Source of the DNA: Endocalyx cinctus
Lineage: Eukaryota; Ascomycota; Sordariomycetes; Amphisphaeriales; Apiosporaceae
NCBI GenBank assembly: GCA_001600455.1
Contig: BCKC01000002.1
Coordinates: 3,858,171-3,922,170 of the forward strand
Direction: 5' to 3'
DNA length: 64,000 bases
Of this stretch, positions 43,638 through 54,696 are shown piece after piece. The position numbers and the translations under genes were made by a program. Each line of letters opens with the position of its first letter. Positions within the stretch are counted from its first letter, which is position 1. The notes under the pieces are model-generated. The model was not told where the DNA came from. It was given only the letters and a program-made list of their open reading frames with translations, and searched no databases.

Positions 43638-46600
43638 GTACTCCCTACTGTACACCAAAAAAAGAAGTACCCAGATAATTTGACATTGTTTTGGGCAAAG
43701 TGCCAGCAAAAAGAAGACATAAAAAAAATAAAAAATAAAGCAGGCCTTGCACAAATCAAGACAGGTGGACAAATAACTTTCTGGGTTGGAGGTGGGCTGT
43801 GTAATAATAATTAACCCTTCTTTAGACAAGAGATAATCTCATCCAGTCAGTTCTTGTTTCTGCCCAGGTGCCAGGCACAAGGAACACATGAGTTGCTTGA
43901 TAGGGCTACCTACATGTACGTATTTGGTACTATTTGGTAACCCTCCGGACTTGTTAACCATTAGAATTGAATGGACAATTCATCAATAAGACCAAAAAAA
44001 GAAAATAATATAACAGACAATAATAATGATAATGAAAATTATACTAAAAACCAACAAAGAAATAACTTCATATCCTTCTAAGTTGCTTATACTACCTTTA
44101 ATCTTGGTATCATTCAAAGAGGGGAAGTCCACGGGTCCATATTTCAAGTTACTAATACAGGTTCTGATTAGTCTAAAGATTAAAAATAATACCTATCTGT
44201 ATCCGTAGTGTAGTATTTACTGTGGTATACGTACTTTACTTGCCCTATAATACCCTCTAAATAATACTATGTACAGGATATACTAAAGGCAGTATCACGA
44301 CTTACTACTGCGGTAGCCAGGTAGCTAAGGTAAGAAACGCCCAAAACGAGGTTATTTTTGTTCCGCTACTGAACATGGGAGCGATAGATAAATACGTGTA
44401 CACGGTAAATAAATCAAAACATGGAGTTGGTTCCGCGAAAAGATCTCCTTGTCTTGTTTAGTGTGTTAACGGCCTAATTCGGCCATCTCGATATTTGTTT
44501 TTAGTAGTATAAGTACAGAAGCGCTTGTTTTCTATGTATACGTACAGTTGAAGTCCTGAGAAAGTAATAACTGGCTCACCATTCAAAAGATGGAGGTCTT
44601 TTTGAAAATAAATTAATACAGTACATAGTAGGGAGCTAGTAGTAATTGTACTCTGTACGTATGAAGTTATGTACATATGTATACTACTATATCGTATAGA
44701 CATACGGAGTATACACGTAGAAACGAAGTTTGTTGGATTGAGAAACTTGAGGGGTGGGCGTAATAATAATACCCAAGAGAGCAATGAGGGGGGAAACCGT
44801 GAGTACCCATCGGGTGGATACTGTGTTGGTTCAAGTACATGCGTAGCAGTAGACTGCGTAAACCAGAGCTGGAAGCCAGGGGTACAGTAGATAGTAAAGA
44901 ATTGAGAGTCCAAGACATTTATTGCATGTAGTACATAGTATACATCAAAGTAGATGAGTTTTTTTTTTTCATCATGTTTAGATTTAGCTGACTCTTACAT
45001 AGTATCTCTGAATATTTTATTCGAGAATCATTTAGATATTGAGGTTAAAGATTGTATGTGTATAAAAATAATACATGTATCAACTATCGTAAACCCCTGG
45101 TGACTTGACCGCGGGAGGTTTAGCGATAATATTAAAAAAATAAATAAATAAAAAGATACTTAACTGTAGATTACATACATGCCCGGTACCCCGTAACGTG
45201 GAGCCTTGTGATCGGATTGATGATAGAGAATGCGTAGCCTCAAGCCACAAGTCTTAGCGGATTATTGATCTTTTGCTGAGTATACGTGTAGTGTAAGAAA
45301 ATACCTAATTTCTTATTGTTTCTTGTAACGAGCCGAATTGAGCATAAATGAATTTTTGATACCGGTAAAATATCAAATATGAGGCTCTCTTATTATTATT
45401 TTTTTTGTGTCTCTTTCGGTCAGAACTAATAGCGGTAGATCGCCGCTGTGCATCTGAAGATAAAGATAAATAGCTTCGATTGTTTATTATTGTATACTAT
45501 TATGAGATTTGAAAATAATCGTGTCCATAAAAAGAAGTTGGAGGGGTAAAAATAATGTGGAGGAACTCCCATCTCCCCCCTGCCCCAGATAACCAGACCT
45601 GCCAGGTACATATGTACTATCCATTCCATATGTATACTATAAGTCCCACTTGCTACAGTGTATTTAGTGTACATATAGTATGCATTTTCTTTGATTTATA
45701 CAGCTACACTATACTACTTATTATAAGCACACTGGATCCATTACCCATACAGCCAGCCATATTTACTCCAGACTCCGTATAACGTGTATAAACCGTTCAT
45801 ACAAAATCAACTATTGGAAGATATTCCATCTACCTCTTGTCCACAACACTTATTCCTATTTGACAATAAATACAACATATCGAATAAAAAAAAAATGCAG
45901 TTTATAAACGAATAGGTAAACATATGCTTATCGGTATACGTAGAGTATTTTAACAGGGGGCCTCTGGTTTTATACCAATCGGTATATCTTAAAGTGACAC
46001 GTTTGGCATCGAAAATTAAGAAGATCGACGAAGATCATCACTGTTTACGGATGTAGATACTGTGCTCCTACTATATACCTTGCTCAAATGCTTTCTTGCA
46101 TTGAGTCGTCGAACTCGATGAGCCATTCAGCATTCAAAACTGGAAAAGTCGGGCATTTTGTTTGAATCATTATATTCACGCCTCCCCTATCGTTACCTAT
46201 TCACCCCGCTTACAGTACAGATTATACACATTATACATAATGCTATCGTACCGTATGCATCTATACTGAACAGTTATGAATGTTATTATAATGTGTATAT
46301 CGAGAATTGGGAATATGAAGTAAATAGGTAATAAAAAAGAAAGAGAGAATAAGAAAATTTTTCAAGTTCCCCAAAAAAGATCTCGATACCCGTGTTCATC
46401 TCCATACGGGCAGAGAATTAACCGAAAAGTCTAGACCATCAGAAAGTTTTGTCCAACATTACCCTGTTGATGTAGAACTTGGGCCTTCTCACCCTAATAG
46501 TAAATTTTACACAATCATGGTGTGAACAGGACGGAATTGGGTTTCGAAGGGAATTGAGAAGGGAAAAAAAATTTCTCCCTGGCTGAAAAATCTTCCGGCT

Positions 46601-47336
46601 GGTCACCAGATTTATCTGCTCATTATATCGTTTGTTATACAAATAGACTAAACACACGACCCAGGAACACAATAGTTCGCCGGCATATAAAAATCCCATT
46701 ATATTACCTCCGTCTCAGGCTTATAATTGGTTCTAAATTTTATATTTATACAAGCTAAGATCGTAGGGATAACTTAGTACTTGGTAACATCCATACCCAG
46801 CCTGCCAGCTAACCAGCTAGGAATTGCACTTTTCGGAATTGGAGCAAGTGTGTTGTTATTGTTCTACTTTAGTTAAGGTATTTCGGCTCACGGCTTCAAC
46901 GGCAAGTTCTCAGCAAATATTAATAATTACCAATGTGTTTCCCCTTTTACCATGTTTTGATCTATTTAATAATCACAATGGCAATATCCCTCCATTTTAC
47001 TCGAATTACACGTACACGTAAGTTGTTTCACAGAAATAATACCTCGTAGTTGCTTTTGATAGGGCGGCTAAATTTGAGCCTTGCATTAATTTCGTGTAAG
47101 TAAGCGCTCGTCGAAACCGCGCCTCCGACATAATAAATCATAAATCATGAATCCTTCTTTCGTAGTGCATAGTAAGAAGGCTGGTTTCATATGGTATACT
47201 TCTATTTCAGGGACGGGAATAATAAGCACGCAATCCTTACGGTGATATTCTGACATTGTTCAGGGTTTATTAGAAAAGAAAAGAAAGCGAGAGCGAGAAA
47301 GAGAGAGGAGAAGTCTGCGCCTTTGATCTACACAAT

Positions 47337-47358
47337 AAAAAAAAAAAAAAAAAAAAAA
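47337..47358. repeat. A22 homopolymer
   Basis: A run of 22 A in the gene-poor region, preceded by a purine-rich GA tract. Confidence 0.85.
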
Positions 47359-49315
47359 TTCGTCTGATCATCAGGCATAAGACACAGAGCCAAGGGATCA
47401 GGTGATCTTGTCACTTGTTAAAAACCATGGATCCAACGACTAGACTGCCTAATACCTATTGATATTAATTTGTTCCCACCGACTTAATAAGGAGTGGACC
47501 ACTATTCAAGCGTTTGCCCAGGTTGTCTCGTCCTCGACCCAGACGGGAATTATGATACAAAACAGAGCCACGAACACATACATAGTAGTAGGGTCAACGT
47601 TTTAAATCCGCCATTTCAACACGAACTAAACGACGATCATTTAAACGGCCGAGGATGCCGGATTAGCACTGATGACAGGGGGGTTTAGAAGTCCTTTTCA
47701 CGTTTTTCTCCTTTTTTGTCAAGTCAGTTCTGCAGGGCAGGACAGGTCGGCGGTGCGCTGTAGCCCTACCCGCCTAGTATACATATACATATCCAGAAAA
47801 CGTGTTCTATAAAAATAAGCTGACGTTGTCTGTTTTTTTTTTCCTTCTGCTGAACTCGGGTGGCCTGAAAACGGGCCGGGTATCACAAGCTCACTAGCAA
47901 GCACCGTCGCATTTTCTGGAAAGAAGTAAGGATAGCAAAACATAACAGTATCATCAAAATTGAATGCGTTGTCATAAAACAAAAAAAAAAAAAAAAAAAT
48001 ACACTATGACCACCGGCTAGGGTAAGGTAGAGAGAGGCCTGTCCTCTTCTGAGGCCTCCTCGCCTACGCGTACTATGTAAATTACATTCTAGAATCGTGG
48101 ATACCGCTTCTTACACGTACCTAGGTATTCTCCCCCAAAGACTTGAAGTTATGGGCCCGTTTAGAGTTTTTGCGGTGACGGCAAATGAGAGAGGTACGAG
48201 CGGTCTGCGGTTTTGCCCTGGGGGGCCTGGCGGTGATGCAGGTACACGCACGCTGACTATACCTTACGCTATGTACATCACTAACAGGGTCAGCCTCAGA
48301 TGTCATCAGATGGGATCGTCAAAATATTTATATCTGTAAATTTTTTTTTTCTTTGTCGATCACTGATCTTCATAGGAAAGATGAAAATTCCCCAAAAAGA
48401 AATGCCGTTCACTGATCGCAAAAGTTATTTGGTTCTCTCTCTGATTTTTGTTTTCTTTTCTTTTCTTAATACATTTTCTGCTTACGGCAACGTTTTGTAG
48501 ACGTCTTCGTGGAAAACCGGTTAGATAGGGAAACCCACAAACCTCCAGACGTTTTCCCGTCGCCCCTCAATGACGTCTTTTTGTATCAGTAAGGCAAGTT
48601 CTTTCTAGAGTAAAAATATCACATCAAGGAAAGGGAAAAAAAAAAAAAGAATATACTCCCCGGGTGCTTTATATACACCCAGGTGTCGTAGAATAACAGA
48701 GATCCCAGGTTACCTGTATTCGTACACCGCTCTGTAATAACAACCCAAGAAAAAAAAATAAAAGATGTTGACTTGAAAAGATGTAGTATAGAACTGAACA
48801 TCTTGCCCCTCTCCAAAAACTAATACTACAATGTGTCACTCCGGGACAGCCTTGGCGTACACTTTAGTACATACATACAAATGTAGCAGGCTTGATGTAG
48901 ACCGGGTGTCTGTTATCATAAAACGTCCGCTCGTCTGGTTAATCTAGCACACCATGCGCTGTCCTGTCTTTTTAGGTAGCTCTTTCAGATTTGAAAATCG
49001 TAATTTGAGATACGCATACGCGGGCTTAACTAGTGCTATTCTTTTATTCAATGCGGGAATCAATAAAGTGATTTAAAGTATATTAAACCGACATTTAAAA
49101 AAAAAAAAAAAAAAAAGTCGGCGAAAGGCTGTTCTTTTAAACAGATTTTGTTTAACTATTTTATATTCCTCCTATTCTCTCATCCGTAACCTTTTCAAAA
49201 CCAGAGAAAGACGAGAAGAAAGTGGAATATCAAAAGAGAGAGAAAATAGAAAAGTGTACACCCACTTCAAACCTACACCCACCTACCTGCCTAAGGAAAC
49301 TGTTAAGAACTAGTC

Positions 49316-49339
49316 TTTTTTTTTTTTAAAAAAAAAAAA
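49316..49339. repeat. T12A12 perfect palindrome upstream of the Par32-like gene
   Basis: Twelve T are followed immediately by twelve A, forming a fully self-complementary 24-bp stretch ending 40 bases before the ATG at 49380. If transcribed it would lie in the 5' leader; otherwise it is a strong poly(dA:dT) nucleosome-disfavouring element. Confidence 0.8.
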
Positions 49340-49379
49340 CAATTTGGACACGCGACCAAAACAACAAAGATTCGCTATC

Positions 49380-49883
49380 ATGAGCAGCGAACCCTACCAA
49401 CGTACCGGCCGAGGCGGCGCCGGCAACTTTTTCTCCTCCTTATCCAAGCCCAACCCCAGCGCGGCGCAACAGCAAGAGCCGCTCGGCACGGAGGAAGCCA
49501 ACCCAACGACTACCAGCGCTACTCCGTCCGGAACGTCGTACACGCGATCCGGCCGCGGCGGGGCCGGAAACTTCGTCGTCCCTTCGAGCGCTTCCGATCC
49601 TTCGTCGCGTTCCGCTTTCCCCGTTACGTCGGCGGCGGCGGCGTCGTCGTCGTCGTCGGGAGGAGGACAGAAGAGCACGGGTCGGGGAGGGGCGGGGAAT
49701 TATACTTCGGAGGAGAAGGATAATAAGCAACCGTACGACGCCGAGCAGGAACGTAGGCGGAAGGAAGCGCTCGATGCGGGTATATTGAAGGATATAAGAG
49801 AGAGCTTGCCGCTGCCGCCTAAGATACATTATATGCACGGGCCCGGCAGGGGAAGGAAGCCGGAGGCAGGGCCGGTTTCGTGA
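49380..49883 (+). CDS. Par32/DUF3602-family protein with GRGGAGN repeats
   Basis: An intronless 167-residue hydrophilic protein. It contains three copies of the family signature: GRGGAGNFF near residue 9, GRGGAGNFV near 60 and GRGGAGNYT near 104, each preceded by Ser/Thr-Gly or Ser-Gly. A basic C-terminal segment ends in GPGRGRKPEAG. In yeast, Par32/Amu1 is a TORC1-responsive phosphoprotein that binds and inhibits Mep ammonium permeases; filamentous-fungal members are mostly uncharacterised. The Ser-rich linkers fit phosphoregulation. The frame is open further upstream but the earlier start is non-ATG, so the ATG at 49380 before SSEPYQRTGRG was chosen. Role by homology is inference. Confidence 0.88.
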   Translation: MSSEPYQRTGRGGAGNFFSSLSKPNPSAAQQQEPLGTEEANPTTTSATPSGTSYTRSGRGGAGNFVVPSSASDPSSRSAFPVTSAAAASSSSSGGGQKSTGRGGAGNYTSEEKDNKQPYDAEQERRRKEALDAGILKDIRESLPLPPKIHYMHGPGRGRKPEAGPVS

Positions 49884-50400
49884 GTGAGTGAGCGAGGGAG
49901 AGGGTGTTGAGATGGATCTTAGCAGAAGAGGTAAATTTCGACGAGAGGAATGTGGAGTTTTTGTGCCGGTATTTATTTTATTTATTTTCTCAATCGGCTG
50001 TAAACAGATATCATCAGGGTTATGGGGAGCTATAGGGAATCTTTTGCTACGGAATTTTACGGGAATAACTAGGAGCCGGACTCTTTGAACTGCGTAGGGC
50101 TGGGAGGAGTTCTCGACCCCATTCAGAGGAGAGCTACAAGAATTATTTATTGTTGCAACGATTAGAACAGGGGATCATGTTATGATTTATCATTTTATTT
50201 TCTCATTCTTTCTAACGAAGTCTGGTATATCCTTGATTCGCGAATTTTTCATCAGTTTTAGGTGGGACAAGTTGCCCATGCTATTTTAAAACCACAACTC
50301 CCAAACGCCCGAGACATGCCGTTGAAGTAAAGTGACGCAAAAAATCGTAAGTAGCTTGTCTGTCCGCGACCCGTCATCGACCGATTTTCTTTTCCCTTTT
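49884..50400. other. Convergent 3' spacer
   Basis: 3' flanks of the Par32-like gene and rlp24. The part from 50401 to 50607 is an open extension of the rlp24 frame and is listed separately. Confidence 0.5.
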
Positions 50401-50607
50401 CTATACGATGATTTCTTCGCAATCTTCCTCGTCTTCTCCTTCCTCGCCGTCTTCTCCTTCTTCGTCCTCTCCTGCCTCCGGCGAGTAAAATCCCATCACG
50501 CTCAGTCGCGAGGCCAACCAATCCTCGACGACATCCGTGCTCTCCATGCTCACATCCCTCGTATCCTCCGGCGAAGAAATTCCCATAGCTCGCAGTCGCG
50601 AGGCCAA
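50401..50607 (-). other. In-frame extension of rlp24 beyond its TAG stop
   Basis: Immediately after the rlp24 TAG (50610-50608) the same frame continues for 68 codons before a TAG at 50401-50403. It encodes a second copy of the pattern WLASRL...MG..SPE and a strongly acidic tail (EDEEGEDGEEGEDEEDCEE). It is either former coding sequence now in the 3' untranslated region, a stop-readthrough extension, or evidence of a base error at the stop. Confidence 0.75.
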
Positions 50608-50642
50608 CTAATCCTCGTCGACATCCATGCCCATACCCTCGT
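50475..50642. repeat. 90-bp tandem duplication at the 3' end of rlp24
   Basis: Two adjacent copies with a 90-bp period (for example GGCCTCGCGACTG on the minus strand starting near 50605 and 50515) straddle the rlp24 stop codon. The period equals 30 codons, so the frame is kept. Copies differ at a modest number of positions, including TAG versus TGG. Confidence 0.88.
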
Positions 50643-51405
50643 CGCCGCCATCGACCACGTCGTCGGCGCCGCCGTCGATGCGGACTCTGCGACGCAGCTT
50701 CTCCTTGCCGAAGACGGCCGACTTCTGGGCGAGGGCGGAGAGGTTGGACTGCTCGAGCTTCTCGATCTCCTCCTGCTCGAGACCCTCCTCGATCGCGAGG
50801 CGTCTCTTCTCGCTTCCGCGCATCTTCGGCAGCAGGTGACCGTGGGTGTGGACGAGCTTGCGGTCCTCGGCGAGCTTGCGGGCCCGGCGGCCGGCCATCC
50901 GCTGCTTGTAGTGGACCCGCTCGCGCTTGGTCCGGATCTCGGCGATACGCTCCATCGCCTTGAGGGTCTTGGCCCAGAGGTCGCGGTTGTACTTGACGGG
51001 CACGTTTCGGCGGGCGGCAAATTGGAGAGTCGTGTCCACTACCATCTCACGACCGGTAGATTTACGGAATGACTTGGTCCATCGGAGCTTTCGCGGGTTT
51101 CGCTTGTGCTGGAAGTTCTTGTGGCACTTGGATCGACAGAAGCGGAATGACTTCGCATCGTTTCTAAAGGAAAATAAAAGTCAGTCTCAAAAATTCTTTT
51201 TCTTGACCTGGATATTTACTCGGCGAAGGTACTGACCGAACGAACGTCTGCAGAAAAAAAAATTAGTTAGCAAAATATATTTCATACCGTTCACACACCG
51301 TTACTTCTTTCAACTAAGAAAAGCACGCGAAAAGAAGAGAGAACTTACTATGCCTTTGCCTGGGTAGGCAGGCCTTGAGCAGAAATAACAAGTTTCGACT
51401 CTCAT
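50608..51405 (-). CDS. Ribosome biogenesis protein Rlp24
   Basis: Three exons, 51405-51349, 51247-51237 and 51163-50608, encode 207 residues. The middle exon is only 11 nt (encoding TFV plus two bases of an Arg codon) and restores the conserved [19 protein letters not shown] junction. The N-terminus [16 protein letters not shown] with CxxC and [10 protein letters not shown] forms the zinc-binding eL24-like fold; KWTKSFRK-type sequence and [11 protein letters not shown] follow, then a basic helical region and a short acidic end. Rlp24 is the placeholder for eL24 on pre-60S particles; its C-terminus recruits and stimulates the AAA-ATPase Drg1/Afg2, which releases it in the cytoplasm. The frame continues beyond the TAG (see the extension). 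The gene is divergent from pam18. Confidence 0.93.
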
Positions 51406-51868
51406 TGCGTCTGAGGTTCACAATGAATTTGAGGTGCGTCGATTGTTGGTGTTGTGATGATTGAAAAGAGTCGGTATTAAATCCCCACCATGAAATTCTA
51501 GAGAGGTGGGAAGTTTTTTTAGTGGACCCTTTGCTTGATTCATTGAATGACTTATCGGATAATGAGAATGATCGATAAGGGCCGGATTAATATATATTCC
51601 GAAGCATAGTTCTTTTCGTTGGTGAAGAGTTCCTAATAGCTTGAACCCAGAGTTGCCAGACTGCCAGACTAGGTTAGGTAATAGGACCCGTAAAAAAACA
51701 TTTTGGTCGAATTGGATGGATACCGAAAGTGACGATTTTCTTTTCAGCATCAGCCATTTAATCACTCTACAACATAGCGACCACGCATCTGCGTTGAGCG
51801 TATTACAATTTGACCTAACACCTTCCACGACCCGAGTTCTAGTTTCTGATACTCATAATCTAGCCACA
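51406..51868. promoter_or_regulatory. Divergent promoter of rlp24 and pam18
   Basis: The two start codons are 463 bases apart on opposite strands, so one compact region serves a ribosome-assembly gene and a mitochondrial import gene. No specific factor site is identified. Confidence 0.6.
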
Positions 51869-52396
51869 ATGGTAGGCTTGCTCGCAATAGGTGGAGGTGC
51901 TGCCGTCGCTGCCTTTCTCGTACGTTTTATCCATTCCTACGATATTCCTCTCTTCCTTGCCTGTCTGATTCTCGTATCTCATACTAATTTGTCTCGTAGG
52001 GTCGGGCTGGGCTTGTTGCATGGCGGAGGTCGAGAGGTGGCGTTGGAGCGATGGGCAAGGCTTTCTACAAGGGTGGTTTCGAGCCTCGGATGACGAAGAA
52101 AGAGGCGTCTCTAATTTTGCAGTTAAGGTGAGTCGAATTCTATATTATCTCCCTTCTCTCCTTTCCTCCGTCCATCAGCGACAAGAATTTGCTATTGGGG
52201 ACGCTACGAATTCGGTTAGAGAGAAGAAAAATCGACTAATCATTGAAATCTGAACAGCGAGTCTGCGCTCACCAAGGATAAAGTGCGAAAAGCGCACCGG
52301 ACACTCATGCTCCTAAATCACCCCGATCGAGGCGGCAGCCCGTATCTAGCTACCAAGATCAACGAAGCGAAGGAGTTCCTTGAGAAGAACAATTAA
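51869..52396 (+). CDS. Mitochondrial import motor J-protein Pam18/Tim14
   Basis: Three exons, 51869-51919, 52000-52127 and 52258-52396, encode 105 residues. The N-terminal helix (about residues 1-20, [18 protein letters not shown]) anchors it in the inner membrane. The matrix J domain holds [18 protein letters not shown], then the HPD motif at residues 81-83 within [19 protein letters not shown], and ends [10 protein letters not shown]. Pam18 stimulates the ATPase of mitochondrial Hsp70 in the TIM23-associated import motor, paired with Pam16. The length matches other short fungal and animal forms that lack the yeast N-terminal extension. Both introns (80 and 130 nt) have consensus donors, and the first has a TACTAAT branch site. 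Confidence 0.96.
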
Positions 52397-52888
52397 TTCT
52401 TGGCAAAGTGCCTAGAGATTAGACGTCTAGTCTCACCAAGGAGAAAAGAAAAAAAAGAAAAGCCGAACAAATCAGAAAAGAGGGCCGGCATATTGTGCTG
52501 TCTCGTGTATATACCCATGAAAATGTAATACTATGTGAAAAAATACGGAGCGACGGCGTTCATTGTCATCACGGAATTTAGAGAAATGGGTGGGGGGAGG
52601 CAAGGCATTCTTGGTGTCATATACTGCATTTTGGATTTGTTCTTTTCGGCAATGCATTCATAAGTCCTCAATGGGCAAATTCTCTTCTCAGCTTCATTAT
52701 ATAACAGCTATTCTACAGATACTGTGATCAAACGAAACCCCCCCTTGTGATATTCTCAAGTCCGATGGTCAGGACTGGGAATGAATATGCAAGGTCATTG
52801 AGACCAGACCGCGGACTAATGCAAAACAGCCTGTGCTTAATATATGTACATCGATTTAATGACTGATGTGCTTGCGAAAACTGTTCAG
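52397..52888. other. Convergent spacer between pam18 and the Gfd2-like gene
   Basis: 0.5 kb of AT-rich sequence between two 3' ends. No gene seen. Confidence 0.5.
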
Positions 52889-54696
52889 TTACCATTTTGG
52901 TTCCCGTGGCTCAGAACCTATGTCAGAATGTCAGTAGGGGTATACCAGATATTGTAATACGTTGGAGAACTTACGTTTGGTTCGCTTTGTCACTGGGGCT
53001 TCGGATATATAAGCAGGACCACCGTCGTCGAATTCTCCATCCGACCATTCTTTATCGTCTCTGTAACACGATCTAGTCAGCAAGCTTATCCCACCAGCAC
53101 TATCGGAGGGGCAGCTCTTACCCAGCATTCGGGGTGAAACCACCCGTCTTCTTCTTGACCGCCATGGCCAGCATCGCCCGCAGAGTGTAGACCGCGTCGT
53201 TCCCGGCATTATGAAAGTTTTTGCCATCCAATTCCAGGATTTCGCACGCCGTTGCTAGACCACGGCCGTTTGGATTGCGCTCCATCCGGCAGAGCATGTC
53301 TTGTGTATCGAGCTCGTCCACTATCTGCGGGACGTTCCAGACGTTGTAGCCGATCAGCTTGAGAGATTTCATATCCCCCTTGATATCGTGCCCGACGAGG
53401 ATGACCGGTCTCTTGTCGTCGGACTCGAGGTCTCCGATGATCGTGCCGATGGCTTTTGCAATATGGTTCATGGGAATCACCTGGCTCGTACTGTCGGATA
53501 TGTTATTAGTTTGCATGTGCCTGAGCGAGCTGCGAAAAAAAAGGTACTTACCCGAAATCAAACCTGTCCGGACAGCCGCTTACAAACTCATAATTGACCT
53601 TGTGAGCATTTTCTCGTACTCTCAAGTGATATGCCTGCATCAGTGAAAACCAGTTGCTGCCATTCTCACCAGGTGGTACATCCATGGTATCTTCCGTGTC
53701 TAGAACTGCAATGCCGACCTCGGTGATACAGTTCATGCCTCTCTCCCACGCCTCGACGTCCACGCATACGAAGCGAACAGACTCCTTGACCGAGAACGGG
53801 ACTAGCATGTCAACATCCCAAGTTTTGTTCTGGGTACCTGAACAGAAGTTAGCAACACCGAAGCCGAAACAGTATGACAATAAGCTATAGGCAACTTGAC
53901 TCACCGGTGGAAGAGGTGTACGTAGCTCTCTCTCGGAGACCAAGATAACGCTGAGCACGCTTTATCATGCGGTCATACTTCTTCTGCCGATCCGACCGTT
54001 TCAAGAGAGCCTTTTCATAGTCCTTCTTTTTAGATTTGAGAAATTGGTAGATTTCGTCTAGTGTCTCGTGATAAAACTGGATAGCACCAGGGGATGCTTG
54101 GCTGAAGTCATCGTCGGGAAGGCATTCAATCATAGTCTTCAGAGCGTCGAAACCCTCCTTGCTGTTAATTCGTCCTAAGAAGCGAGGTACTGGCGTTTGG
54201 TCGTGGCCAAAGTTAATAAGAAACTTATCCTTGGCGCCATCGTTGGGGATCGCGAGGTCTCGATTGAGGTCGTGGCTAGCAATCTGCAGGAACTTCTGGA
54301 ATTGACCGCTAGGCACAAACAATAAGGGGGCTCTGCTGCCCAAAGGGTCTAGGATACAGAAACTACCAGTCCAGGTTAGTCGTACAGTTCCTTGGACTAG
54401 AAGCATAGTTATAGGCAGCTTACATATCCCAAACTCGACCTTTGAGTAACGTATCTCGGAAATATTCTTGAACCTGTATAAAAGTAACGTATGAGACGAG
54501 AAGTAATTGCAAATTGGTATTGGTATTAGTAACTTACTTGCACCCGATTCTTCACATTCGCAAATTTGTAAGCAAAGATTTGGATAAGCTTGTAAGGAAC
54601 GAAAATCATGTCCCTATTACAAGGATCACCTAATTCCAAGCCTAACGGCTCGAATGGGTTGGATGAGAGAGACGTGGATATATTTCCCGATGCCAT
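52889..54696 (-). CDS. Gfd2/YDR514C-like protein with a DEDDh exonuclease-type domain
   Basis: Seven exons (54696-54538, 54473-54424, 54362-53905, 53837-53552, 53490-53122, 53060-52975, 52917-52889) join in phase to 478 residues. The N-terminal half is unassigned, with a Lys/Arg-rich helical stretch around residues 190-215 (FLKSKKKDYEKALLKRSDRQ). The C-terminal domain (about 243-435) has the RNase H-like DEDDh set: D249 and E251 in CVDVEAW, D357 in GHDIKGDMKSL, and H411 and D416 in FHNAGNDAVYTL. All five acidic/His positions are present, so 3'-5' exonuclease activity is plausible. Budding-yeast Gfd2 and YDR514C are linked to mRNA export and are little characterised. Ku80 follows upstream on the same strand; a functional link is not shown. 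Confidence 0.85.

Larger units (their letters stand above)
42766..49379. other. 6.6-kb gene-poor region with long A/T homopolymers
   Basis: The largest stretch without a recognisable gene in the window. All frames are short, often begin at non-ATG codons and encode low-complexity peptides. Homopolymers include T23 at 43615-43637, A22 at 47337-47358, A19 at 47981-47999 and A20 at 49097-49116. Numerous GTAC/TATAC words occur between 44 and 46 kb. I see no transposase, reverse transcriptase, terminal repeat, tRNA or rRNA. An unrecognised non-coding RNA or a decayed element cannot be excluded. Confidence 0.5.

Noticed and set aside
42766..49379. Decayed transposable element in the gene-poor block
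   Set aside because: No terminal repeats, target-site duplication or transposase/reverse-transcriptase-like frame could be recognised by eye; remains only a possibility for a repeat search.
50332..51072. Long open frame (246 codons) on the + strand
   Set aside because: It is the antisense shadow of rlp24 and its extension; the minus strand carries the conserved protein.
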